64,000 nt of DNA, from positions 868,001-932,000 of the forward strand of contig NZ_RKHJ01000001.1 in the NCBI RefSeq assembly GCF_003752465.1. The letters run 5' to 3'. Shown here piece after piece: positions 1 through 8,236 of the stretch (positions within the stretch are counted from its first letter, which is position 1; the number at the start of each line of letters is the position of its first letter). Made by a program: the position numbers and the translations under genes. The notes beneath the pieces were generated by a model. That model was not told the origin of the DNA. It saw nothing but the letters and a program-made list of their open reading frames with translations, and made no database searches. Origin of the DNA: Agrococcus jenensis (GTDB taxonomy: Bacteria > Actinomycetota > Actinomycetes > Actinomycetales > Microbacteriaceae).

Positions 1-141
1 GAGCCGCACCAGCCGCTCGATGTGCTCGGCGTCGGCAGGGCCCGGGTCGACGACGACCTGCCCGCCCAGCACGTAGGTGTTCGTGCCGTCCAGCGTCATG
101 GGGCCGGGGTTGGGTGCCAGGATGCGCTCGATCTCGACCAT
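1..141 (-). CDS. MBL-fold metallo-hydrolase, N-terminal part only
   Basis: The reading frame is open from an ATG at 141 down to the window edge, giving 47 residues that begin MVEIERILAPNPGPMTLDG and continue with TNTYVLG and VVVDPGP. This N-terminus (NPGPMTLDGTNTY followed by a strand and a DPGP turn) is typical of the LACTB2-like metallo-beta-lactamase-fold hydrolases. The zinc-binding HxHxDH motif would lie outside the window, so activity cannot be judged. It is divergent from rmuC, 81 nt away. The call rests on the N-terminal signature only. Confidence 0.7.
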   Translation of the reverse strand, partial: MVEIERILAPNPGPMTLDGTNTYVLGGQVVVDPGPADAEHIERLVRL

Positions 142-222
142 GCGTCGACCCTACGACGCCGGGCATCCGCCCCGCTGGCGCGTCCCGGCGACGATGTCAC
201 CGGCCTCTGGTCCCATGGACCC

Positions 223-1671
223 ATGGAGCCGCTCGTCATCGTCGCCGCACTCGCCGCCGTGCTGCTCGCCGGCGCGCTCGGCGCGCTGCTCGGCACGCGG
301 ATCGGGCACGCGCGCGCCACCGCCGACAGCGCCGCGACCACGGGCGACCTGCTGGCCGCGCGGAGCCGGCTCGAGGTGCTCGAGGCCGAGCGCATCCGGG
401 AGCGCGACATCGCGGAGCGCCGTCACGCCGCCCAGCTCGAGGAGGTGCGCGACGAGGCGCAGCGCCGCGTCGCGGAGGAGCGGGAGCGCGGCAGGGAGGT
501 GCTCGCCGAGCTGCAGCAGGATGCGCAGCGCCGCGCCGACGAGTTCGCCGCGCTCAGCAGCGCGGCGCTCGAGCGCAACTCCGCCGTCTTCCTCGAGCAG
601 GCGGAGGAGCGGCTGCGGCGATCGCAGACCGAGGGCGCGGCCGAGCTCGCGAAGCGCGAGGCCGCGGTGCAGCAGCTCGTCGAGCCGCTGTCGAAGTCGC
701 TCGAGTCGGTGCGCGGCGAGGTGACGGCGGCCGAGCAGGCGCGCGCGCAGGCGAACGCCGCGCTTGCCGAGCAGCTGCGGGCCATGCGCGCATCGTCCGA
801 GCAGCTGACCGTCGAGACGCGGCAGCTCGTCACCGCGCTCCGCGCGCCGCAGGTGCGCGGGCGCTGGGGCGAGCTGCAGCTGCGGCGCGTCGTCGAGTCG
901 GCCGGCATGCTCGAGCACGTCGACTTCACCGAGCAGGCCCACCACGCCACCGACGACGGCGCGCTGCGCCCCGACATGCTCGTGCACCTGCCGGGCGACA
1001 AGCAGGTGATCGTCGACGCGAAGGTCGCGTTCAGCGGCTACCTCGAGGCCATGGAGGCGCGCGACGACGCGACCCGCGACAAGCGCCTCGACGCCCACGC
1101 GCGCCACATGCGCGACCACATCGACCAGCTGGGCTCGAAGGCCTACTGGGAGGCGGTGCCCGGCACTCCCGAGTTCGTGGTCATGTTCGTGCCCGCGGAG
1201 CCGTTCCTCAACGCGGCGCTCGAGCGCGACCCCACGCTGTTCGAGCGCGCCTTCGCTCGGAACGTCATCCTCGCCACACCCGCGACGCTCGTGGCGCTGC
1301 TCCGCACGGTCGGCTACACCTGGCGGCAGGAGCAGCTCGCCGGCGAGGCCATGCAGGTGCTCGAGGTCGGCCGCGAGCTGCACAAGCGGCTCGGCACGAT
1401 GGGGTCGCACCTCACGACGCTGGGCAAGCGCCTCAACAGCACGGTCGAGGCGTACAACGCGTTCAACGCATCGCTCGACCGCAACGTCGTCACGCAGGCG
1501 CGGCGGTTCTCGAGCCTGCAGGGGCTCGATCCGTCGCTCGATCGCACGCCGCCCCTCGAGGTGCTCGCCGTGCCGGCGCAGAAGCCCGACCTGCACGCGG
1601 TCTCGGTGACGCAGATCCGCGAGCATCCCGGCATTGCAGACGCGGATGAGGCCTCCTCAGCGATAGCGTGA
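223..1671 (+). CDS. rmuC: DNA recombination protein RmuC
   Basis: The 482-residue product has an N-terminal hydrophobic anchor (about residues 3-24), a long charged coiled coil rich in Glu, Arg and Ala (about 40-220) and then the conserved RmuC domain, including RGRWGELQLRRVVE and a DAKVAFSGYL segment, as in the restriction-endonuclease-like core of the family. RmuC is a membrane-anchored, nuclease-like protein reported to limit inversions at short inverted repeats. The frame is open further upstream (to position 22), but the ATG at 223 gives the normal hydrophobic N-terminus, so I chose it. The downstream NUDIX gene begins 4 nt after the stop, so the two are probably cotranscribed. Confidence 0.9.
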   Translation: MEPLVIVAALAAVLLAGALGALLGTRIGHARATADSAATTGDLLAARSRLEVLEAERIRERDIAERRHAAQLEEVRDEAQRRVAEERERGREVLAELQQDAQRRADEFAALSSAALERNSAVFLEQAEERLRRSQTEGAAELAKREAAVQQLVEPLSKSLESVRGEVTAAEQARAQANAALAEQLRAMRASSEQLTVETRQLVTALRAPQVRGRWGELQLRRVVESAGMLEHVDFTEQAHHATDDGALRPDMLVHLPGDKQVIVDAKVAFSGYLEAMEARDDATRDKRLDAHARHMRDHIDQLGSKAYWEAVPGTPEFVVMFVPAEPFLNAALERDPTLFERAFARNVILATPATLVALLRTVGYTWRQEQLAGEAMQVLEVGRELHKRLGTMGSHLTTLGKRLNSTVEAYNAFNASLDRNVVTQARRFSSLQGLDPSLDRTPPLEVLAVPAQKPDLHAVSVTQIREHPGIADADEASSAIA

Positions 1672-1675
1672 GTCC

Positions 1676-2320
1676 GTGACCGTCATCCCGACCGCCGCCA
1701 CGCTCGTGCTCATGCGCGACGGCGCGGGCGCGATCGAGGTGCTGCTGCTGCAGCGGCCCGACCGCGGCGCGTTCGCGGGTGCCTGGGTGTTCCCCGGCGG
1801 CAAGGTCGAGCCGGTCGATCGCGTCGACGACGAGGAGACCACCGCGCGCAACGCCGCGGTGCGCGAGACGGCCGAGGAGTCGGGCCTCGTCGTGACGCCC
1901 GACGCGCTCGTGCCGCTCTCGCACTGGTCGCCGCCCGAGCAGCTCGCGACGAAGTTCATCACCTGGTTCTTCGTCGCCGAGGCGCCCGCGGGCGAGGTCG
2001 TGGTGCAGCAGGCCGAGGCCGTGGCCGCGCGGTGGATCCGCCCGGCGGATGCGCTCAAGCAGCACGGCGCCGGCACGCTCCGGCTGTTCCCGCCCACCTG
2101 GGTGACGCTCGACACGCTCATGGCCTACCCGACCGTCGATGCGGCGATCGCGGGCATCGGGCGGCACGAGCTGCGGCGCTACGCGACGAAGCAGGACCCC
2201 GAGCGCGGGCTTGCGATCTGGGCGGGCGATGAGGCCTACGACGGCCTGCCCGACACCGAGGAAGGCCCCCGCCACCGCCTCCACGTGGGGGCGCTCCCCT
2301 GGCGGTTCGAGCACCGCTGA
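1676..2320 (+). CDS. NUDIX hydrolase (NUDT7/19-like)
   Basis: The product is 214 residues with a GTG start 4 nt after rmuC. The Nudix box runs from Gly42 (FPGGKVEPVD) to RETAEESGL at about 63-71; the spacing between the first Gly and REUxEE is longer than in the standard box, as in the NUDT7/NUDT19-like subgroup that hydrolyses CoA-type or other nucleoside-diphosphate derivatives. The substrate cannot be read from the sequence. It probably shares a transcript with rmuC. Confidence 0.85.
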   Translation: MTVIPTAATLVLMRDGAGAIEVLLLQRPDRGAFAGAWVFPGGKVEPVDRVDDEETTARNAAVRETAEESGLVVTPDALVPLSHWSPPEQLATKFITWFFVAEAPAGEVVVQQAEAVAARWIRPADALKQHGAGTLRLFPPTWVTLDTLMAYPTVDAAIAGIGRHELRRYATKQDPERGLAIWAGDEAYDGLPDTEEGPRHRLHVGALPWRFEHR

Positions 2321-2352
2321 GACGAGGGCCCCGCCGAGGTGCGGGCATCCAC

Positions 2353-2358
2353 TAGCAT
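2353..2358 (+). promoter_or_regulatory. -10 box of a leaderless promoter
   Basis: TAGCAT followed by 7 nt and the ATG of the lipoprotein gene at 2366. No Shine-Dalgarno sequence fits between, so transcription probably begins at or next to the start codon. Confidence 0.5.
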
Positions 2359-2365
2359 CGCGCCC

Positions 2366-3109
2366 ATGGCCGCCCCCGGTGCGTCGCGATCGATCGGTGC
2401 GTCGCGATCGATCGGCGCGTCGCGCTCGATCGGTGCGGCGGCGCTGCTCGCCGTGGCGGTGCTCTGCGGCTGCGCAGCGGACCCGGTGGTCGACGACTCC
2501 TCGACGCCGCCCTCATCGTCGCCGACCGCATCCCCGGCGGCATCCGCATCGAGCTCGCCCACGTCGATCGAGACCGAGCCGGACTGCCCCGCGCCGGCCC
2601 CGCCCGCCGCCGGCACCGCGTTCGACCAGGCGCTGCACGACGAGCTGGTGGCGATGCTGGAGCGCGATCAGGCCGGACGGCTCGGCACCGGCCCCGACGA
2701 GGAGGGCGATGCGGCGCGCACGGAGCGGCTCGCCGAGATCATCGCGGAGCACGGGTGGCCGACGTTCGACCTCGTGGGCGAGGACGGCGAGGACGCGGCG
2801 TGGGCGATCGCCCAGCACGCCGACCTCGATCCGGGGTTCCAGCGGTGCGCGCTCGAGCACCTGCGCGTCGCCGTCGACGCGGGCCAGGGGTCGCCCGGCA
2901 ACCTCGCCTACCTCGACGACCGCATCCAGGCCGCGGCGGGTGCGCCTCAGCGGTACGGCACCCAGGTCGCCTGCACGGACGACGGGCCGGTGCCCGCGAC
3001 GCCGCTCTCTGACCCCGACGGCATCGAGCGGATCCGCGCAGAAGCGGGGCTCGCGCCGTACGCCGACTACCTCGCCGAGATGGCCGAGATCTGCGCGCAG
3101 CCGGGATGA
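2366..3109 (+). CDS. DUF6624-type lipoprotein
   Basis: The 247-residue product has an Arg-containing n-region, a hydrophobic stretch and the lipobox LCGC, then a Ser/Thr/Pro/Ala-rich linker and a globular domain. That domain contains AEHGWPTFDLVGEDG, AAWAIAQHADLDPGFQ, NLAYLDDRI and RYGTQ, the recognisable pattern of the uncharacterised DUF6624 family. It is therefore a probable surface-anchored protein of unknown role. The n-region is expanded by three copies of Gly-Ala-Ser-Arg-Ser-Ile, encoded by an 18-bp tandem repeat. A GTG at 2339 is in frame, but the ATG at 2366 fits the leaderless promoter and is preferred. Confidence 0.75.
   Translation: MAAPGASRSIGASRSIGASRSIGAAALLAVAVLCGCAADPVVDDSSTPPSSSPTASPAASASSSPTSIETEPDCPAPAPPAAGTAFDQALHDELVAMLERDQAGRLGTGPDEEGDAARTERLAEIIAEHGWPTFDLVGEDGEDAAWAIAQHADLDPGFQRCALEHLRVAVDAGQGSPGNLAYLDDRIQAAAGAPQRYGTQVACTDDGPVPATPLSDPDGIERIRAEAGLAPYADYLAEMAEICAQPG
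2379..2432 (+). repeat. 18-bp tandem repeat, three units
   Basis: Units at 2379-2396 and 2397-2414 are identical; the third at 2415-2432 differs at two bases. Each encodes one Gly-Ala-Ser-Arg-Ser-Ile copy in the signal-peptide n-region and contains the self-complementary core CGATCG. Confidence 0.9.
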
Positions 3110-3149
3110 CGGGGGCGCGGCGCGACCGTCCGCCCCGCACGGGGCCGGT

Positions 3150-3593
3150 TCAGGAGGTCGCGCCCGTCCCGTCCGACACGCGCTCCCAGCCCTCGATGCC
3201 GCCCGCCTCCACGACGAAGCACGGATGCGGCAGCGCGCGCACCGCGAGCGGCAGGCGGTCGGGGCTGCGCCCCGCGAGCTTCGCGCGCAGGTGCTGCAGC
3301 TCGTGCTCGAGCTGGCCGTCGGTGACCGCCATGAGCGGCGCCGGCCCCGGACGGTCGATGCGCGTCCGGTCGTAGGTGTAGCCGCGCGCATCCGCCTCGT
3401 CGGCGACGCGCGCGAGGTAGGCGCCGATGCTCGCGAGCGGATCCGGCTGCGCGCGGAAGCGCTCGAGCTGCGGGTGCCGCAGGTAGCCCTTCGTGCGCCC
3501 GGCGAGCACCGCCTGCGCGAGCAGTCCCTCCCGCCAGCAGGCGGTCAGCCCTTGGCGGTCGAGCAGCGCGGGGTGCAGCGACCAGATCCTCAT
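3150..3593 (-). CDS. Pyrimidine dimer DNA glycosylase/endonuclease V family protein
   Basis: The 147-residue product begins MRIWSLHPALLDRQGL and contains WREGLLAQAVL and HPQLERF, the pattern of Pfam Pyr_excise proteins named after T4 endonuclease V. T4 endonuclease V attacks UV photoproducts using the amino group of Thr2; here residue 2 is Arg, so that chemistry cannot be assumed. The gene starts 10 nt after the SDR gene at the end of the carotenoid operon, but a TAGCAT-N7-ATG arrangement overlapping that gene's stop codon suggests its own leaderless promoter. The family call is solid; the enzymatic function is uncertain. Confidence 0.7.
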   Translation of the reverse strand: MRIWSLHPALLDRQGLTACWREGLLAQAVLAGRTKGYLRHPQLERFRAQPDPLASIGAYLARVADEADARGYTYDRTRIDRPGPAPLMAVTDGQLEHELQHLRAKLAGRSPDRLPLAVRALPHPCFVVEAGGIEGWERVSDGTGATS

Positions 3594-3600
3594 CTGCTCG

Positions 3601-3606
3601 ATGCTA
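3601..3606 (-). promoter_or_regulatory. -10 box overlapping the upstream stop codon
   Basis: On the minus strand TAGCAT includes the TAG stop of the SDR gene and lies 7 nt before the ATG of the UV-endonuclease-family gene, a leaderless promoter arrangement. Confidence 0.45.
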
Positions 3607-5085
3607 GCCGCGCGAGGATCGCTCCGACGCCTCCGCGACCCCGACGAGGCGGCTCGCCATCGCCTCGAAGATCACGTGGTGCGCGGGCACGAGCGACCAC
3701 CAGTAGAGGCGGCCGGTGAGGCCGCTCGGCAGGAAGATCGCGCGCTGGCGGTAGTGCGCCCCGTCGCCCTCCGGGGTCACCTCGAACTCGATCCACGCTC
3801 GTCCCGGCACCTTCATCTCGGCGCGCAGCCGCAGCAGCCGTCCGCGGTCGATGCGCTCGACGCGCCACCAGTCGACCGTGTCGCCCTCGCGCAGCCGGTC
3901 GGGGTCGCGGCGGCCGCGGCGCAGTCCGACGCCGCCGACGAGCCGGTCCGCGAGGCCGCGGAGGCTCCAGAGCAGCGGCACGGAGTACCAGCCGCGAGCG
4001 CCGCCGATCGACTCGACGACCGCCCAGACCGCAGCGGGTGACGCCGACGTGGTGCGCTCCCGCGCATCCTCGAACACCGTCGTGCCCGACCAGCGCGGAT
4101 CGGTGGGCAGCGGATCCGACGGCGCGCCGGCCGCCGACGCCGAGCGCCAGCTCGACTCGATGTCGCCAGAGCGCTCGCGCGCGAGCGCGAGGCGCACAGC
4201 CCTGCGGTAGCCGGTGAGGCCGCCCTCGGGCGGCGGGATGACCGCGTCGATGCGCCGCTCCTCGACCACGCAGTCGTGCAGCAGCGAACCGATCAGCGGG
4301 ATCGCGATCGCGCGCGGCACGGGGGTCACGAGGTTGACCCACTGGGAGGCGAGCCACGGCGTGAGCACCGGCAGCGGCGCGATCGGCCGCTGCGGCAGCC
4401 CGGCCTCGACCGCGTAGCCGTTCATCACCTGGCCGTAGCGCAGCACGTCCGGGCCGCCGATGTCGAAGGTGCCGTGCACGTCGCCGGGCACCGAGGCAGC
4501 CTCGACGAGGTAGTGCAGCACGTCGCGCACCGCGATCGGCTGCACGAAGTTGCGCACCCAGCGGGGCGCGGGCATGTAGGGCAGCACGTCGGTGAGGTGC
4601 CGGATCATCTCGAAGGAGGCGGAGCCCGAGCCGATCACGATGCCCGCCTCGAGCACGATCGTCGGCACGCCGGAGGCGAGCAGCACGTCGCCCACCGCGA
4701 CGCGCGACGCGAGGTGCTTCGACAGGTGCTCCCCCTCGGGGTGCAGCCCCGACAGGTAGACGATGCGCTGCACGCCCGCCGCCTTCGCCGCCGCAGCGAC
4801 GTGCCGGGCCTGCACGAGCTCGGCCTTCGCGAAGTCGCCGCCGGCGCCCATCGCGTGCACGAGGTGGTAGACGACGTCGATGCCCTCCATGACGCGCTGC
4901 ACGTCAGCCGGCGCCTCGAGGTCCCCGCGGACGATCTCGACCGCATCCGCCCACGCGGCGTCGCGCAGCCGCCCGGGGTCGCGGGCGAGCACGCGCACGG
5001 TGTGCCCCGCCTCGACGAGGCGCGGGGCGAGGCGGCCGCCGACGTAGCCGGTGGCGCCGGTGACGAGCACGTGTCGGCCGGTCAT
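3604..5085 (-). CDS. SDR-family NAD(P)-binding protein with C-terminal DUF2867 domain
   Basis: The 493-residue product begins MTGRHVLVTGATGYVGGRLA, a Rossmann fold of the atypical/extended SDR (NmrA-like) type, followed by YLSGLHPEG and other NAD(P)-binding-fold elements to about residue 300. The C-terminal 170 residues (VWAVVESIGGARGWYS, WRVERIDRGRLLRLRAEMK, then RQRAIFLPSGLTG) match the DUF2867 polyketide-cyclase-like domain often fused to such SDRs. Its ATG overlaps the crtEb stop as ATGA, so it is the last translationally coupled gene of the carotenoid operon. A role in modifying carotenoid end groups is possible, but the family also occurs elsewhere; the substrate is unknown. Confidence 0.8.
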   Translation of the reverse strand: MTGRHVLVTGATGYVGGRLAPRLVEAGHTVRVLARDPGRLRDAAWADAVEIVRGDLEAPADVQRVMEGIDVVYHLVHAMGAGGDFAKAELVQARHVAAAAKAAGVQRIVYLSGLHPEGEHLSKHLASRVAVGDVLLASGVPTIVLEAGIVIGSGSASFEMIRHLTDVLPYMPAPRWVRNFVQPIAVRDVLHYLVEAASVPGDVHGTFDIGGPDVLRYGQVMNGYAVEAGLPQRPIAPLPVLTPWLASQWVNLVTPVPRAIAIPLIGSLLHDCVVEERRIDAVIPPPEGGLTGYRRAVRLALARERSGDIESSWRSASAAGAPSDPLPTDPRWSGTTVFEDARERTTSASPAAVWAVVESIGGARGWYSVPLLWSLRGLADRLVGGVGLRRGRRDPDRLREGDTVDWWRVERIDRGRLLRLRAEMKVPGRAWIEFEVTPEGDGAHYRQRAIFLPSGLTGRLYWWSLVPAHHVIFEAMASRLVGVAEASERSSRG

Positions 5086-5969
5086 CGCACGCCCATCGCC
5101 CACAGGATGCAGACCATCGTCACCACGAAGCCGGCGGCGTAGTTGACCCACAGGAACCGCCGCCAGCCGCGGTTGGCGGCGGCGCTCGCAGCGTCGGTGA
5201 CGCTCCAGAACGGCGCGGCGAGCACGATGTAGGGCAGCGCGACGGCGGCCGCGACCCACGCGGGCCACGGCGTGAGCAGCGTGAGCGCGCCGGCGGCCGC
5301 CCAGAGCGCGATCGCGAGCCGCACGGTCGCGCGGGCGCCGAGCGCGGTCGCGATCGAGCCGATCCCGGCCTCGCGGTCGGGCACGACGTCCTGCACGGCG
5401 CCGAAGGCGTGGCTCGCCATCCCCCAGCAGAAGAAGGCGGCGAGCACCGCGGCGAGCTGCGGGCTCCAGTCGGCGCCCGCGAGCACGAGGCCGTAGACGG
5501 CGGGGCTGACGAAGTGGGTGCTCGAGGTGATCGAGTCGAGCAACGGCACCTCCTTGAAGCGCAGCCCCTTCGCGGAGTAGGCGACGACCGCGAAGAGGCT
5601 CACCGCGAGCACCGCCCACGACCCGGGCCCACCGAGCGCGAGGAGCACGAGCACGAACGGCGCCGCGAGCCCGACAGACCACGCGAGCGTCGCGCGGTGC
5701 GTCGAGGGCGGCAGCAGCGCGCCCTCGACGCCGCCCTTCCGCGGGTTCTTCGCGTCGGACTCGTAGTCGAAGACGTCGTTGATGCCGTACATCGCGAGGT
5801 TGTACGGCACGAGGAAGAAGAGCGTGCCGATGACGAGCCGGGCGTCGACCTCGCCGGTGGTGAGCAGCATCGCGGCGGCGAACGGGAAGGCGGTGTTGAC
5901 CCAGCTGACCGGCCGGGAGGCGAGCAGCAGGCGGCGACCGAGGCCGGCCGCGCGATCGACCTCAGGCAT
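5082..5969 (-). CDS. crtEb: Lycopene elongase (UbiA-family prenyltransferase) CrtEb
   Basis: The 295-residue integral membrane protein has UbiA-type Asp-rich motifs: NDVFDYESD at 64-72 followed by NPRKGGVEGA, and a second DVVPDREAG. It has about eight hydrophobic segments. CrtEb-type enzymes add two C5 units to lycopene, giving C50 flavuxanthin-type carotenoids. Its position after crtYf and crtYe is the same as in actinobacterial decaprenoxanthin or sarcinaxanthin clusters. The start overlaps the crtYf stop by 8 nt. Confidence 0.9.
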   Translation of the reverse strand: MPEVDRAAGLGRRLLLASRPVSWVNTAFPFAAAMLLTTGEVDARLVIGTLFFLVPYNLAMYGINDVFDYESDAKNPRKGGVEGALLPPSTHRATLAWSVGLAAPFVLVLLALGGPGSWAVLAVSLFAVVAYSAKGLRFKEVPLLDSITSSTHFVSPAVYGLVLAGADWSPQLAAVLAAFFCWGMASHAFGAVQDVVPDREAGIGSIATALGARATVRLAIALWAAAGALTLLTPWPAWVAAAVALPYIVLAAPFWSVTDAASAAANRGWRRFLWVNYAAGFVVTMVCILWAMGVR

Positions 5970-6333
5970 CCGCGCGCTCCCCGGCTCCCGCGCCGCCGGG
6001 CGCGCGCTCCGCCCAGCTAGCGCGCGCCGCGCGCGACGAGCGGATGCGCGTCGGCAGCAGCCGCCAGAGCGCGACCACGACGAAGAGGGCGATGAGCGCG
6101 TAGGCGAGGTCCTCGACGGGGGCGAGGCCGAGGCGCGGGCCGAGGAGCAGGGCGTCGTCGTAGCGGAAGAGGTCGATCGCGATCATGGCCGAGTCGAAGG
6201 CGATCGTGAGGGTGAGCAGGATCGCGGCGGCGATCGCGAGCGACGCCCAGCTGCGGCGACGGCGGCGGAGCGCGACGACGACCGCGACGATCGCGGCCGC
6301 CAGCAGCGGCGCGAGCAGCAGCGCGTAGGTCAC
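5962..6333 (-). CDS. crtYf: C50 carotenoid epsilon/gamma-cyclase subunit CrtYf
   Basis: The 123-residue membrane protein has three hydrophobic segments and the lycopene-cyclase-domain pattern FRYDDALLLGPRLGLAPVED followed by LAYALI. It is one half of the heterodimeric cyclase that closes the rings of C50 carotenoids; the other half is the adjacent gene. The GTG start overlaps the upstream stop (GTGA). Which of the two small genes is Ye or Yf is assigned from gene order. Confidence 0.85.
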   Translation of the reverse strand: MTYALLLAPLLAAAIVAVVVALRRRRRSWASLAIAAAILLTLTIAFDSAMIAIDLFRYDDALLLGPRLGLAPVEDLAYALIALFVVVALWRLLPTRIRSSRAARASWAERAPGGAGAGERADA

Positions 6334-6662
6334 GACGCCTCCCTCGTCCGGCGCGACACGAGCACGCGCTCCGCGCCGGTGAAGGCGACGAGCGCGACGT
6401 ATGCGAGGAAGAGCAGGAAGGCCAGCTCCTCGATCGGCAGGTGCGGCAGCACCTCGATGCCCGTCATCCAGGGCGACGCGCCGAGCCGGAAGTTGCCGGT
6501 CGCGATGGCTGCGAGGTCGAAGCCGACCATCACGAGCGCGGTCAGCACCACCGCGAGCAGGGTGCGCGGGGCGTCGCGGAAGAGGGCGAGGCGGTAGCGG
6601 GCGTCGAGCGCGCCGGTGCCGAGCGCCGCGACGGCGATCGCGCCGAGGTACGCGAGGCTCAT
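6330..6662 (-). CDS. crtYe: C50 carotenoid cyclase subunit CrtYe
   Basis: The 110-residue protein has three hydrophobic segments with GFDLAAIATGNFRLGASPW and LPHLPIEELAFL, a lycopene-cyclase domain containing the conserved Pro-Ile-Glu-Glu. It pairs with CrtYf. Its ATG overlaps the crtI stop (ATGA), so it is translationally coupled within the operon. Confidence 0.87.
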   Translation of the reverse strand: MSLAYLGAIAVAALGTGALDARYRLALFRDAPRTLLAVVLTALVMVGFDLAAIATGNFRLGASPWMTGIEVLPHLPIEELAFLLFLAYVALVAFTGAERVLVSRRTREAS

Positions 6663-8236
6663 CGGGTGCCCTCGGCCGCGGGCGCGAGCGGCTGCAGCGG
6701 GCCCGTCGAGCGGTCGCCCCGCACGTGCTTCACGACGAGCTCCGCGGAGATCAAGCACATCGGCACGCCGATCCCCGGCACGGTCGTCGAGCCGGCGAGC
6801 AGCAGGTCGCGCACGCGCGGGTGCTTCGTCGAGCCGCGCAGGAACGCGCTCTGCCGCAGCGTGTGCGCGGGGCCGAGGGCGGTGCCCCGCCACGCGTCGA
6901 AGTCGGCGGCGAAGTCGGCGGGGCCGACCGTGCGGCGCGTGACGATGCGGCCGGCGAGGTCGTCGATGCCCGCCCACTCGGCGATCTGCGCGATCGCCCG
7001 GTCGGCGATGGCCTCGACAGCCGCGTCGCCCGCGCCGTCGACGCCGCCGGCGCCCAGGCGCACGTCGGCGGGCACGGGCACGAGCACGAAGAGCGCCTCG
7101 TGGCCCGCCGGTGCGACCGAGGGGTCGGTCGCGGAGGTGCGGCTGACGTAGAGCGACGCGGGATCGGTCACGCCGTCGGCGGGGTCGGCGGCGGGCGGCC
7201 CGAAGATGCGGCGGAAGCCCTCCTCCCAGTCGCGCGTGAAGAGCAGCGTGTGGTGCTCGAGCTCGGGGACCTGCCCCTCGACGCCGAGCATGACGAGCAC
7301 GGCGGACGGGCCGGCGACACCGCGCGCCCAGCGGCGGCGCCCGCGCTCGGCGAGGCCCGGCACGTGCGCCAGCAGCTTCGTGTCGGTCGCGTGGCCGTCG
7401 GCGGCGGACACCACGAGGTCGGCGTCGATGCGCTCGCCGCCGGCGAGCACGACGCCCCGCGCCGCGCCGTCCTCGACGAGGATGCGCTCGACGCGCGAAC
7501 CGGTGCGGAGCGTCGCGCCCGCCTCGGTCGCGAGCCGCGCGACGGCCTCCACGATCCGCGTGAAGCCGCCCTGCGGGTACCAGACGCCCTCGACGAGGTC
7601 GAAGTGGCTCATCAGGTGGTACATCGAGGGCGCAGACCTCGGCTCCGTGCCCAGGAACACGGCCGGGTAGCCGAGCGCCTGCCGCAGCCGCCGGTCGCGG
7701 AACGAGCGCGCGATGCGCGACTCGAGCGACTCCACGAGCAGCCGGGCGAGGGTCGGGAAGCGGCGCGCGAGCCCCATCCCGGCGAACGCGCTGGGCGAGT
7801 CGAACCGGTTGGAGAGCAGGCCGCCGGTCGCGAGCGCCGCGGTCTCGGTCGCGGAGTCGAGGTAGCGGCGCAGGCGCGCGCCGGCACCCGGCTCGATCGC
7901 CTCGACGCGCTCGATCGTGGTCGCGAGGTCGCCCGAGATCTCGAGCGCCTCGGGCTCGCCCTCGAACAGCACCTTGTAGGCGGGGTCGAGGCGCACGACG
8001 TCGAGCTCGGCGTCGAGGCTCGATCCGAGCATCCGGAAGGCCTGCTCGTACGGCTCGCGCATGAGCATCCACGACGGGCCGGTGTCGAACGTGAAGCCGC
8101 GCGAGCGCCACACCCCTGCGCGGCCGCCGAGCGCGTCCGACTGCTCGACGAGCGTGACGTCGTGCCCGTCGCGCGCGAGCAGGCCGGCGCTCGCGAGCCC
8201 GGCGATGCCGCCGCCGATGACGACGATGCGGCTCAT
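6659..8236 (-). CDS. crtI: Phytoene desaturase CrtI
   Basis: The 525-residue flavoprotein begins MSRIVVIGGGIAGLASAGLL with the FAD-binding GxGxxG fold, then EQSDALGGRAG and FDTGPSWML, and ends with the family C-terminal signature LLLAGSTTVPGIGVPMCLI. It converts phytoene to lycopene by four desaturations. The start overlaps the crtB stop (ATGA). Length and motifs are normal for bacterial CrtI. Confidence 0.95.
   Translation of the reverse strand: MSRIVVIGGGIAGLASAGLLARDGHDVTLVEQSDALGGRAGVWRSRGFTFDTGPSWMLMREPYEQAFRMLGSSLDAELDVVRLDPAYKVLFEGEPEALEISGDLATTIERVEAIEPGAGARLRRYLDSATETAALATGGLLSNRFDSPSAFAGMGLARRFPTLARLLVESLESRIARSFRDRRLRQALGYPAVFLGTEPRSAPSMYHLMSHFDLVEGVWYPQGGFTRIVEAVARLATEAGATLRTGSRVERILVEDGAARGVVLAGGERIDADLVVSAADGHATDTKLLAHVPGLAERGRRRWARGVAGPSAVLVMLGVEGQVPELEHHTLLFTRDWEEGFRRIFGPPAADPADGVTDPASLYVSRTSATDPSVAPAGHEALFVLVPVPADVRLGAGGVDGAGDAAVEAIADRAIAQIAEWAGIDDLAGRIVTRRTVGPADFAADFDAWRGTALGPAHTLRQSAFLRGSTKHPRVRDLLLAGSTTVPGIGVPMCLISAELVVKHVRGDRSTGPLQPLAPAAEGTR

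Noticed and set aside
2139..3719. 526-residue plus-strand frame across the NUDIX, lipoprotein and UV-endonuclease genes
   Set aside because: Arg/Pro/Ser-rich composition typical of a GC-rich shadow frame; overlaps three recognised genes in other frames.
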